Positions 45,721 to 54,014 of a DNA stretch of 64,000 nucleotides are shown piece after piece (position 1 is the first letter of the stretch; each line of letters starts with the position of its first letter). The notes under the pieces are model-generated. The model was not told the origin of the DNA, ran no database searches, and was given only the letters and a program-made list of their open reading frames with translations. The stretch lies in contig NZ_FNNE01000002.1 in the NCBI RefSeq assembly GCF_900106945.1, forward strand, positions 186,001 through 250,000. Direction: 5' to 3'. This stretch comes from Marinobacter mobilis. Its GTDB lineage: Bacteria > Pseudomonadota > Gammaproteobacteria > Pseudomonadales > Oleiphilaceae. Made by a program: the position numbers and the translations under genes.

Positions 45721-46320
45721 ATGAAAAAATTGCTCACCCTGACCCTTTGTTCCACCCTTCTGGCGGCCTGTGCCGCACCCGCCCGTTACGTAGACCCTGC
45801 CGCCGATGATGGTGCGGTGACCATGACCATGGATTACCGGGATTTTGAGCGGGCCGCTGATGATGCCGTCCAGGATCTTCTGGCCAGTGGCGTCGTGGAT
45901 AATCCCAGTGGTGAACGTTACGTCATGGTGGTCAGCCGGATCACCAATGACACCATGCAGCGGATTGATACCGACCAGCTGGTAAAGAAAATCCGGGTGG
46001 CACTGCTTCGCTCCGGCAAGGTGGTTACGACCACCGCAGTGGGTATCGACGGTGCCGAGGATGAAATGAACATGGCGGCGAGGGAGCTGCGGGCGTCGGA
46101 TGAGTTTGATCAATCCACCGTGCAGGAGAAGGGCACGCTGCAGGCCCCGGATCTGAGTCTCTCCGGCAAGATCATCCAACGCAACCACCGGGTCGAAGAT
46201 GAGCAGCAGGTAGAGTATTACTTCCAGCTCAGCCTCACCGACCTGCGCCAGGGGTTCGCGGTCTGGGAAAACGAAACGCCCATCATCAAACGGGGTCCGA
46301 ACGACTCGGTGAGCTGGTAA
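45721..46320 (+). CDS. lpoB: Penicillin-binding protein activator LpoB
   Basis: 199 residues with a lipoprotein signal ending LLAAC, then AAPARYVDPAADDGAVTMTMDYRDFERAADDAVQDLLASG, VVSRITNDTMQRIDTDQLVKKIRVALLRSGK and a C-terminal LSGKIIQRNHRVEDEQQVEYYFQLSLTDLRQGFAVWENETPIIKRG, which together match LpoB. LpoB reaches from the outer membrane through the peptidoglycan to stimulate PBP1b. The linker after the lipid anchor is short here compared with E. coli. Last gene of the three-lipoprotein operon. Confidence 0.88.
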   Translation: MKKLLTLTLCSTLLAACAAPARYVDPAADDGAVTMTMDYRDFERAADDAVQDLLASGVVDNPSGERYVMVVSRITNDTMQRIDTDQLVKKIRVALLRSGKVVTTTAVGIDGAEDEMNMAARELRASDEFDQSTVQEKGTLQAPDLSLSGKIIQRNHRVEDEQQVEYYFQLSLTDLRQGFAVWENETPIIKRGPNDSVSW

Positions 46321-46341
46321 ACGCCGGACTCGGACACCGGG

Positions 46342-48375
46342 TCAGCCGCTGGCGGGCTGGTGTTGGGGAATCAGAACCCGATGAGTGTACTGTTGCAGCT
46401 CCCGGTACACGTCATCGCGACGTTTTTCATAGCGGTGGGAGAAGTGGAAGGCCACCAGCTGGCGAACCCGGGCCCGGTTGGCGATGAGAGCACAGGCTTC
46501 TGTTGTGAGGTGATGGGTACGATCGGCCTGGGCCTGGTCTTCAACCAGAAATGAGGACTCACAGAACAAAGTATGAGCGTTTCTGGCCAGGCGGGTCAGG
46601 CGCTTGATGTTTTCCTCGCTGGCACCGAAGTCCGTGGCATAGGCCAGTTTCTCCCCCGGTTCCACCAGCAGCAGCGTCTGAACCAGCTCCTCCACGGTCA
46701 GTGACTGCCCATTTTCCAGAGCAATGCGTTCGGTCCAGCGGGCACCGAAATAGCCTTGCTTTAGCTGCTGTAACCAAGGGCCCGGGGTCAACCCGAACTG
46801 TGCCAGCCTGTCCTTGCGCACCCTGATCTGGCTTTGTGGCTCGTAGGCGTACGCCAATACCGGCGTGCCGTGGTCCAGCTCGGTGGCTCGAACCACAAAG
46901 CCGGGTTCCCGCACGATCATGCCATCGTCGACGGGCTGGTCGGCCAGCCGCTCAGGCCCGCGGCTTGCAGCGGTCAGGCGCCAGCGACGCAGGTGATCGC
47001 CAGACCATTCGTGGATCTCGAAACAGGGACCGCGATCGTCCACCCGGTCCCAGAGAATCCCATTCATCATGCCCCAGATGTGCTGGAGCAAGCCCGGTGG
47101 GCCGAAGACCCGGCAGGGCGGAAAGTGTCCGATACGGCTTCGCAGAAACCAGACAAATCCGCCGATATGATCGGCGTGGGCATGGGTAAGGAACAGGTCG
47201 GATACCTGATGAGCGGCTCGCAGAGGCATGCGGCCGGTGTCGCCAAGGTCGAACAGAAGGCTGCGGTTGTGGTGGAGCAGCCGCAGCTGGAGCAGGGGAT
47301 CGCCCATGACCCCGTTAACCAGTGACGCCACCGCATGGCCAACCCGCAGGGCGATCTGGGGATCCTCGGCCACACCGGTCAGTGCCCCCAGCTCTGCCCG
47401 CACCTCCACGGCTGGTGGTCGGACCGGTTGGTCCGCAGGCGGGCCTTGCCGGCTGGGGCGGCTCACCGTTTGCAGCTGTCCGTCCCGAAATGCCGCATCC
47501 CTCACAAGCAGGCGGTCCGCGCCTGTGGCCGGGGCAGCGATGGTGGCCGTCAGGATGCCGTCAGCGAGTGTCAGGGCCTGGCCCAGGGAGAGTAACTGCC
47601 CGTCCCGATACAATGCGAGCTGGCGTCCCTGCCAGTCGTTAGGCACGTCAGGAGGTGTGCCGGTGAGCGCCAGGCTGTCGAGCCGGGCTGACCAGGTTTG
47701 GCCATGGGCGAGATAGTCCTGCCATTGCTGGCTCAGCTGTTGCCGGCGTTCGGCTCGCGACTGGCCAGACGTGCTGTCCGGAACCCGCAGGAGTATCAGT
47801 TCCAAAGGCGGCGCAGCGGGGATCTGGCCTGCCGCGGACAGATCATCGCCCTCGGGGAAAAGCAGTACATCCGCGTTGGCCGACTCAATCAGGGCGGGTA
47901 GGAGTTCAGCGGCAGCGATCCCGTGAGTCAGACCCGGGGTATCCAGTATCAGGGTGTAATCGTCGGTGCCGAGAAGTGATGGAATCCGGGCCAGAAGTTG
48001 GCGCACGCCCATCAACAGTGGCAGGCGGAACCGGCCGGCGTCCAGCGAACACAGCGGGTTTACGGCCAACACCCGCCATTGGTCGCCATCGAACTGACCG
48101 AGACTCAGGGTGCCGGGAAGACCGAAAACTGACCGTTCCGGGGCGCAATTCAGGCAAACAGCCCGCTGGCCCCGTGCCTGTAATGCGGCCATCAGTGAGT
48201 GTATCAGGATGGATTTTGAGGCGCCGTCCCGGCCCAGCAGGACTGCCCGCCAGTGCTTGGGGAACCGGTGGTCGATGAACGCTTCTGCAGTTGACGGATC
48301 GCTGCCAGACATAGGGCTGCTCTCATCATGGGCCGTTTCTGGAGGGCGTCTGATCCATTGCGGTGAACGGGTCAT
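46342..48375 (-). CDS. Fusion of a Clp1-like P-loop domain to an RNase Z-like MBL domain
   Basis: 677 residues (ATG at 48375; ATG at 48312 is an alternative). The N-terminal half resembles bacterial Clp1/Grc3-type P-loop proteins: a degenerate Walker A (GRDGASKS, residues 48-55), ILDTPGLTHG (143-151), then LILLRVPDSTSGQSRAERRQQLSQQWQDYLAHG and a small beta domain (RQLALYRDGQLLSLGQAL). The C-terminal half is RNase Z-like: LLFDLGDTG, FLTHAHADHIGGF (398-403), AYATDFGA, CESSFLVEDQ, THHLTTEAC and FHFSHRY. Clp1 proteins are RNA 5'-kinases or processing factors and RNase Z trims tRNA 3' ends, so an RNA-processing role is plausible but inferred. No signal peptide. Confidence 0.75.
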   Translation of the reverse strand: MTRSPQWIRRPPETAHDESSPMSGSDPSTAEAFIDHRFPKHWRAVLLGRDGASKSILIHSLMAALQARGQRAVCLNCAPERSVFGLPGTLSLGQFDGDQWRVLAVNPLCSLDAGRFRLPLLMGVRQLLARIPSLLGTDDYTLILDTPGLTHGIAAAELLPALIESANADVLLFPEGDDLSAAGQIPAAPPLELILLRVPDSTSGQSRAERRQQLSQQWQDYLAHGQTWSARLDSLALTGTPPDVPNDWQGRQLALYRDGQLLSLGQALTLADGILTATIAAPATGADRLLVRDAAFRDGQLQTVSRPSRQGPPADQPVRPPAVEVRAELGALTGVAEDPQIALRVGHAVASLVNGVMGDPLLQLRLLHHNRSLLFDLGDTGRMPLRAAHQVSDLFLTHAHADHIGGFVWFLRSRIGHFPPCRVFGPPGLLQHIWGMMNGILWDRVDDRGPCFEIHEWSGDHLRRWRLTAASRGPERLADQPVDDGMIVREPGFVVRATELDHGTPVLAYAYEPQSQIRVRKDRLAQFGLTPGPWLQQLKQGYFGARWTERIALENGQSLTVEELVQTLLLVEPGEKLAYATDFGASEENIKRLTRLARNAHTLFCESSFLVEDQAQADRTHHLTTEACALIANRARVRQLVAFHFSHRYEKRRDDVYRELQQYTHRVLIPQHQPASG

Positions 48376-48466
48376 TCATCACTTCACACAAACGCGTTTT
48401 GGGGGCTGTGCATGATTATTACTATGCGCTACTGTTTTGAGTAAGCAAACCTTTGGTAGCACCCTA

Positions 48467-48492
48467 AGCAGGTCCGGTCACGGAAACCTGCT
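48467..48492. promoter_or_regulatory. Inverted repeat upstream of the crotonase gene
   Basis: AGCAGGTCCG and CGG-AA-ACCTGCT pair over ten positions around GTCA, about 80-106 bases before the crotonase start. It could be an operator or a leader hairpin; I do not recognise the factor. Confidence 0.3.
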
Positions 48493-48572
48493 CCTACTCT
48501 ACGAAAGGCAGGCCGCGCCGACGGGGATTACAGTCGGGATTTCAGAACAACAAGAATCTCAGGACATTGCCC

Positions 48573-49355
48573 ATGATGAACCCCCTTGTAACCGTTGAAC
48601 CTGTGGGTCCGGTTTGTGTCATTACCATCAATCGTCCGGAAAAACGTAACGCCGTCGACCGTCACACTGCGGATGCCCTGCGGCAGGCGTTTGAAACCTT
48701 TGACGCGGATGATGCCCTCAAGGTGGCGGTGCTGGCTGGCGCCGGAGGGCATTTCTGTGCCGGTGCCGATCTCGAAGCGGTGGCGGATCCGGCACGTCGC
48801 AATCAGGTTGAGCCGGATGGTTCCGGCCCCGGCCCTCTGGGGCCAACCCGTATGCTGCTGACCAAGCCGGTGATTGCTGCGGTATCCGGCTATGCGGTTG
48901 CCGGCGGTCTGGAACTGGCGCTTTGGTGTGATCTGCGGGTGGCGGAGCGCTCTGCTGTGTTCGGCGTGTTCTGCCGCCGCTGGGGCGTACCGTTGATTGA
49001 TGGTGGTACTGTGCGTCTGCCCCGCCTTATCGGTCAGAGCCGTGCCATGGACATGATCCTGACCGGGCGACCGGTCTATGCCGAAGAGGCGCTGCGGATG
49101 GGCCTTGCCAATCGAGTGGTGACGGACGGTGACGCCCGCGCCGAGGCAATTCGTCTGGCCATGGATCTGGCGGAGTTTCCCCAGCGGTGTCTGCGGGCAG
49201 ATCGACTCTCGGTTCATCAGCAGTGGGATTATGATTTGCCCAAGGCTTTGGAAAACGAGGGTGCCGGTGGGCACCCTGTGGTGTTGGCAGAGGCGCTGGC
49301 CGGCGCTGACCGTTTCGCTCAGGGGGCAGGCCGGCACGGCTCATTCAAGAAGTGA
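48573..49355 (+). CDS. Enoyl-CoA hydratase/isomerase (crotonase) family protein
   Basis: 260 residues from the ATG at 48573 (MMNPLVTVEPVGPVC), with AGGACA upstream. Crotonase motifs: VITINRPEKRNAVD, AVLAGAGGHFCAGADLE (first oxyanion-hole segment) and AAVSGYAVAGGLELALWCDLRVA (second). The catalytic position that is Glu144-like in true enoyl-CoA hydratases lies in RWGVPLIDGGTVRLPRLIG, where an aspartate is found instead of the usual glutamate, so the exact reaction is uncertain. It overlaps the convergent haloalkane dehalogenase gene by 11 bases. Confidence 0.87.
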   Translation: MMNPLVTVEPVGPVCVITINRPEKRNAVDRHTADALRQAFETFDADDALKVAVLAGAGGHFCAGADLEAVADPARRNQVEPDGSGPGPLGPTRMLLTKPVIAAVSGYAVAGGLELALWCDLRVAERSAVFGVFCRRWGVPLIDGGTVRLPRLIGQSRAMDMILTGRPVYAEEALRMGLANRVVTDGDARAEAIRLAMDLAEFPQRCLRADRLSVHQQWDYDLPKALENEGAGGHPVVLAEALAGADRFAQGAGRHGSFKK

Positions 49356-50241
49356 CAGCCTGACCCAGAACCCCCAGTATCGCCTGGGCAAACTGCACCG
49401 GCGAGTCCTCCTGCAGGAAATGGCCTCCGGTCAGGGTAATATGCGGCAGCCCTTCCGCTCCCGGGATCCGTTCCTGCATATAGCGATCGCCACCACGGGT
49501 GATCGGGTCGCCGTTGCTGAAGGTGGTCAGAAAAGGCTTTTCCCAGCGTTCCATTACCTTCCACGCCCTCCGGTTGGCATCGCTGGCGGGGTCGTCTGGA
49601 GTCACCGGCACCAGGCGGGGGAAAGCGCGGGTGCCGGCCTTGTACTTGCGGTTAGGGAAGGGCGCGTCATACGCCCTGAGTTCGTCGGGGCCCAGTTTGC
49701 GAAAACAGCCCGAATTGATAATGCGTCCTATGGGGAACCAGGGGCTGTGCAGCGCAAAGTTCTTCCACAGGTGAAATGCCGTCGGCACTTTCTGGTCGCC
49801 GGTGGGGAGCATGCCGTTGCCGACCACGATGGCGCGGAAGCGTGCGTCATTCTCGGCGGCCAGTCGCAGCCCAAGCAGTGAGCCCCAGTCCTGGCAGACC
49901 AGGGTGATGTTGGTCAGCTCCAGCTGGTCGATCAGCAATTGCAGCCAGTCCATGTGGCGCTGGTAACTGTAGTCGCCGATGTTGCCGGGTTTGTCCGATT
50001 TTCCAAAGCCGATCAGGTCCGGAGCGATGACCCTGTGGCCGGCCGCAGCGCATATCGGGATCATATGACGATAAAGGTAGGACCATGAGGGCTCGCCATG
50101 CAGCATCAGGATCGGGGCGGCATTTCGGGGGCCTTCGTCCACGTAATGCATTCGAAGCCCGCCGACGTCGGCGTAGTTAGGGGCGAAGGGATAATCCAGC
50201 AGGCGTTTGAAACGGTGCTCCGGGGTACGCAGTACTTCCAT
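49345..50241 (-). CDS. Haloalkane dehalogenase, subfamily HLD-I-like
   Basis: 298 residues from the ATG at 50241 (MEVLRTPEHRFKRLLDYPF), with AGGGA upstream. HGEPSWSYLYR is the HG-x-P oxyanion motif; VCQDWGSLLGL holds the nucleophile aspartate (D118) followed by the halide-binding tryptophan; TGGHFLQED holds the catalytic histidine. The opening and the D-W-G pair fit HLD-I dehalogenases, which cleave carbon-halogen bonds of alkyl halides to give the alcohol; epoxide hydrolases are the main alternative. No transporter or further dehalogenation gene is adjacent. Cytoplasmic or periplasmic location is unclear; no signal peptide is obvious. Confidence 0.85.
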   Translation of the reverse strand: MEVLRTPEHRFKRLLDYPFAPNYADVGGLRMHYVDEGPRNAAPILMLHGEPSWSYLYRHMIPICAAAGHRVIAPDLIGFGKSDKPGNIGDYSYQRHMDWLQLLIDQLELTNITLVCQDWGSLLGLRLAAENDARFRAIVVGNGMLPTGDQKVPTAFHLWKNFALHSPWFPIGRIINSGCFRKLGPDELRAYDAPFPNRKYKAGTRAFPRLVPVTPDDPASDANRRAWKVMERWEKPFLTTFSNGDPITRGGDRYMQERIPGAEGLPHITLTGGHFLQEDSPVQFAQAILGVLGQAVTS

Positions 50242-50326
50242 AGGGGAATCCCTCAACGGTGAGATTGGAATTATTGTAGACTCTGCACGTTAGCAGAAAT
50301 TTCTCCGGCCATCAGGACAGTCCCGT

Positions 50327-50875
50327 TTGAACCAGCAGCCCTATATTGACGCCACCCGCAACTGGCTTGAGTCAGTCGTGATCGACCTGAACCTGTGCCC
50401 CTTTGCCAAGCGCGAGCTGGTCAAGGCGCGAATTCGCTTCGCCGTGACGGATGCGGTCACCGACGATTCATTGCTGCTGGCGCTGCACGATGAACTCCAG
50501 GTTCTGGATACTGATGAATCGGTGGCCACTACCCTGCTGATACACCCTCAGGCATTGCAGGATTTTCATCACTATAATGACTTTCTGGCGGAAGCGGATG
50601 GCCTGTTGGCCCATCTGGGCTATGAGGGCACCTACCAGATCGCCAGTTTCCATCCCGACTACCAGTTTGGCGGTACCGAACCGGACGATGTCGAGAATTA
50701 CACCAACCGCTCGCCATACCCTATGCTGCATCTGCTGCGGGAAGACAGTCTGGCGGAGGTCATCGACAGCTATCCTGACACTGACACCATCCCCCGCGAT
50801 AACGTGGAGCGGGTAACCGCGCTGGGGAGTGAGCACATGCGCGCGCTGCTGAAGCGTTGTCTGTCCGAAAGTTAG
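50327..50875 (+). CDS. DUF1415 family protein
   Basis: 182 residues starting at a TTG (50327) with CAGGACAG upstream. YIDATRNWLESVVIDLNLCPFAKRELVKARIRFAV at the N-terminus and IASFHPDYQFGGTEPDDVENYTNRSPYPMLHLLREDSLAEVI later are the two hallmark segments of DUF1415. The invariant LCPFA cysteine and the FHPDYQF histidine look functional, but the family has no known activity. Divergent from the dehalogenase gene; 22 bases from the convergent TerB-tailed gene. Cytoplasmic. Confidence 0.88.
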   Translation: MNQQPYIDATRNWLESVVIDLNLCPFAKRELVKARIRFAVTDAVTDDSLLLALHDELQVLDTDESVATTLLIHPQALQDFHHYNDFLAEADGLLAHLGYEGTYQIASFHPDYQFGGTEPDDVENYTNRSPYPMLHLLREDSLAEVIDSYPDTDTIPRDNVERVTALGSEHMRALLKRCLSES

Positions 50876-50897
50876 TGTTTCGCCCAGGACACTGTGG

Positions 50898-52985
50898 CTA
50901 GACGTGCTTCAGCAGGAAGTCGTCGCACTGCACCGCACCACAGGCCTCCATCTCGGTTTTCATGTCCAGATTCAGGGTGCCAATGATGCGCCGAAGAATC
51001 TGTTGCTCCGCCTCGCGGAAGACACCATCTGCATGGGCAATGGCGGAAGCGGTCTGGATCATCAGCTCGGCGATGATTAGGCGATTTCTTAAGGGCTGAA
51101 GCTCAATCAGTGCGACCCCTTCTGAAGACTCCAGGTTTTCGCTGCGCCAGTGCTGGATCGTCGCAGCCATGCCGTTGATGCCTTCATCAACCCCGAAATC
51201 CAGTACACCTTTCTCCGACAGCTTGATCAGGCAGTTCCGGAAGATCTCCCGTTCCGGTTCATCCAGCACGCCATCAGCCAGTGCCACCGCGGCGGCGCTG
51301 GTCGTCAGTGCCTTTTTCAGAATTCCCGGGTCGAGTTTGCCGGCTTCAACCCGCAGCTGATGGTCATTGCGTTCAATAAAGCGCAGCACCCGTTGCAGGG
51401 GGGAACGGTAACGATTATTGCGATACCACTGGGGAATCAACGCTCCGATAATGGCCCCCGAGAAAGCCCCTTGGGTGAGAGCCAGCCACAGACTGGCCAG
51501 ACTTTTGTCTTGAAGATCTGGCAGCTTGGTTCCGGAAAACGGATACAGACCGTGCATGGCGGCGTGGGAAAGGTAGGATGCCAACAGCAGGATCAACGCC
51601 ATGATGGCGGCATCCTGAAGCCGGCGGCGGGGGCGCAGGGCATTACCCAGATCACAGAGCCAGCCTACACCGAAGGCGATGGCAAAGGAGCTGAACAGGT
51701 AAGGGTAGGACCAGGACAGGGCGATCAGCAGCTTGTCGAAACTCTGGTCGTGGCCAATGCCTTCGAAGGTATAACGGGTCAGGCGCAGGGCTGAAATGAT
51801 GAACAGGCTGGCTGCCACGGCAAGAACCCCGGAGCAGGCATAGCCCAGCCAGGGGCGGTGTCGGGTGGCTTCAATGTCGGCGAACTGCCAGCGACTCTTG
51901 GGGTAAATGCCGGCGAATGCCGACAGGCCATAGTTGGCGGCCATCAGTAAGGCGAAGAAGATGATTTCGCCGATCAGCGCGAACGAAAGGTCGCCGGATG
52001 GCAGGTAGCGAACCGTGGAAATGCTGACGAACAACAGCAGAATCAGGATCGATAACTGCAGCAGCTGCACCGCACTGAGAGCGTCCGAATCGTACCTTGC
52101 CGGCTCGAACCCCAGGCTTTCAATCGCCCGGTAGCGGGCCGTACGGCTGCGTTCCACATCCAGTACAGCATGGGCGGTGAGCCGGCAGAGTTTCATGAAC
52201 AGATCGCGACCGTCGATCATCAGGGTTTCTGCCATTTCCCGCTGCAATTCTGATGTTGTGCTGGCGGCGTTCTCCAGGCGGCGGTAGTAGGCCGCAATGC
52301 GCGAGCTGTACGTGGCGAAGCCCACCAGCAACTCTTCAATCTCCGATTCCCGGCTCTTGAAGAAGCGCTGGTAGCGGTAGTCATGGGCGTCATGCCACTG
52401 GCGTACATCCAGCAGCAGCGAACACAAACGTGCCCAGGCGTAGGCCGGGGCGCCATGGTCCTTGAGGAATCGCTCGGGCAACTCGATGTTGTAGGTTCTG
52501 GCCTCCCACTCGATATGGGCGGCTTTTGCCGGATGCACGTAGTAAGGCGCACGGTACATGCGGTGAGCCAGCTTGACCGCATGGCCGGGGATTTCCGCCA
52601 GGTCCCAGAACAGCCTGAGCAGATGGCGGTCAATGCTTTTCAGTATGGGAAAGTTGGGGAGCAGTGCGGTGAAAATCAGGGCGGTGGTGATCGGGCTCTG
52701 GATCAGTTCACTGACGGTGACCTCGCCATGACTTTCCGTAGGTTGTGCCTGGTTGAGTGCCAGCAGCTTGACGACTATTTCAGGGGAGATCCAGGCCATC
52801 ACCGTGACCAGCCAATAGAGCGCGACCAGGGTCATGGCATAAAGGCAGAAACAGGCAAGAAACCTTGGCCGGGTGGTGGTGCTGCGATTGGACACCGGGG
52901 TGTTGTAGCGACCGTACGCATGAAATGCGATAAAGATTGCCCCGATTGCCATCTCGAGGGCTTCTGTCGAGGAAAAGAGGTCCAT
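50898..52985 (-). CDS. Polytopic membrane protein with TerB-like C-terminal domain
   Basis: 695 residues from the ATG at 52985 (MDLFSSTEALEMAIGAIFIAFHAYG), with AGGGAGGG upstream. Two early spans (FLACFCLYAMTLVALYWLVTVMAW, TTALIFTALLPNFPILKSI), a large soluble helical part (about 120-320), then six or so further spans, and a cytoplasmic C-terminus (about 575-695) that reads like TerB: ALTTSAAAVALADGVLDEPEREIFRNCL and AELMIQTASAIAHADGVFREAEQQILRRI, both with the A-x-ADG-x-x-x-x-E-x-x metal-binding pattern. TerB domains occur in tellurite and envelope-stress systems; no other ter gene is near. Function unknown. Confidence 0.78.
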   Translation of the reverse strand: MDLFSSTEALEMAIGAIFIAFHAYGRYNTPVSNRSTTTRPRFLACFCLYAMTLVALYWLVTVMAWISPEIVVKLLALNQAQPTESHGEVTVSELIQSPITTALIFTALLPNFPILKSIDRHLLRLFWDLAEIPGHAVKLAHRMYRAPYYVHPAKAAHIEWEARTYNIELPERFLKDHGAPAYAWARLCSLLLDVRQWHDAHDYRYQRFFKSRESEIEELLVGFATYSSRIAAYYRRLENAASTTSELQREMAETLMIDGRDLFMKLCRLTAHAVLDVERSRTARYRAIESLGFEPARYDSDALSAVQLLQLSILILLLFVSISTVRYLPSGDLSFALIGEIIFFALLMAANYGLSAFAGIYPKSRWQFADIEATRHRPWLGYACSGVLAVAASLFIISALRLTRYTFEGIGHDQSFDKLLIALSWSYPYLFSSFAIAFGVGWLCDLGNALRPRRRLQDAAIMALILLLASYLSHAAMHGLYPFSGTKLPDLQDKSLASLWLALTQGAFSGAIIGALIPQWYRNNRYRSPLQRVLRFIERNDHQLRVEAGKLDPGILKKALTTSAAAVALADGVLDEPEREIFRNCLIKLSEKGVLDFGVDEGINGMAATIQHWRSENLESSEGVALIELQPLRNRLIIAELMIQTASAIAHADGVFREAEQQILRRIIGTLNLDMKTEMEACGAVQCDDFLLKHV

Positions 52986-53207
52986 GGCAGCGGCCCTCCC
53001 TGTCGCTTTCTTAAGAGCATAGTTGCCCCTGCGAAAGCCCGCCACTCCAACGGGTTTCGAGGAAGTGAGGAATTACTGCTGAGCAATAGCTGATGATGTG
53101 TTGTGTCTGGCTATTTGTTAACCAGTTATCAGTTCCCTTCTGATTGCTTTGATTAAATGCAAGACGCAGTTCTTGAGTAAATAATCAACAATAAACAGGG
53201 AACGACG

Positions 53208-53951
53208 ATGAAAACAATAACCTCATATATCAAACCGCTGCTGGCCCTGGTGCTGGCTGCAGCATTGACCGGATGTGGTGGTGCCGGTGGCCTGCTGAGT
53301 AATCCCCGGGTGGTCGATGCCGATAATGACCAGGTCATCACCATCGGAGACTCGATCTTTGCGCTTTCTGGCGAATTGCAGGACTTCCTTGAACAGGACG
53401 CCGGCCAGACCTTTCGCCGATACACCCTGTCAGGTGCTGAACTTGCCGGAGGCGCCGTGGCGACCTCCATCGTCGATCAGTACCAGATTGCCCGGTCGGA
53501 TAATCCGGCCATCGACACCGTGGTTATGGATGGCGGTGGCAACGACATCCTGATCCCGGCAATCATGTTTGACCCCTACGACTGCAAGACCCAGTGGTAT
53601 GAGTTCGGTCAGCTCAGTCGCAGCTGCAAAGACCTGATCAACGATATCTATGTCGATGGCGTTAACCTGCTGAACGACATGCATGCGGATGGCGTCGATC
53701 ACGTGATCTACCTGGGTTACTACTACACCAAGAATGGTTTGTTCCTGCTGGACAGCATGGAAGAGGCCGTGGACTACGGCGATACCCGGCTCGCCCAGGC
53801 CTGCCAGTACTCGGCAGTGAACTGCCAGTTCATAGATCCGCGTTCCGCCATCAACGATGGCGATATCATTGCCGACGGCATTCACCCGAATACCACCGGT
53901 TCCCGAAAACTGGCCAACCTGATCTGGCCGCGACTCCAGCCGTTGCTGTAG
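53208..53951 (+). CDS. SGNH/GDSL hydrolase lipoprotein
   Basis: 247 residues with a lipoprotein signal ending ALTGC, then GGAGG. SGNH motifs: block I ITIGDSIFAL (nucleophile S49), block III DGGGNDILIP (oxyanion asparagine), block V IIADGIHPNTTGSRKLA (catalytic Asp and His). It should hydrolyse esters at the cell envelope or, if released, outside. Several cysteines (YDCKTQ, RSCKD, AQACQ, VNCQF) suggest disulfides. It lies 63 bases upstream of a lipase-chaperone-like gene read the same way, which suggests that the chaperone-like protein folds this enzyme. Confidence 0.87.
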   Translation: MKTITSYIKPLLALVLAAALTGCGGAGGLLSNPRVVDADNDQVITIGDSIFALSGELQDFLEQDAGQTFRRYTLSGAELAGGAVATSIVDQYQIARSDNPAIDTVVMDGGGNDILIPAIMFDPYDCKTQWYEFGQLSRSCKDLINDIYVDGVNLLNDMHADGVDHVIYLGYYYTKNGLFLLDSMEEAVDYGDTRLAQACQYSAVNCQFIDPRSAINDGDIIADGIHPNTTGSRKLANLIWPRLQPLL

Positions 53952-54014
53952 ACGTTCCCCATGGCCGGGTGCCTGTCACCCGGCTACTCATGACATTCAA
54001 CGAAGCCTGGCGAT

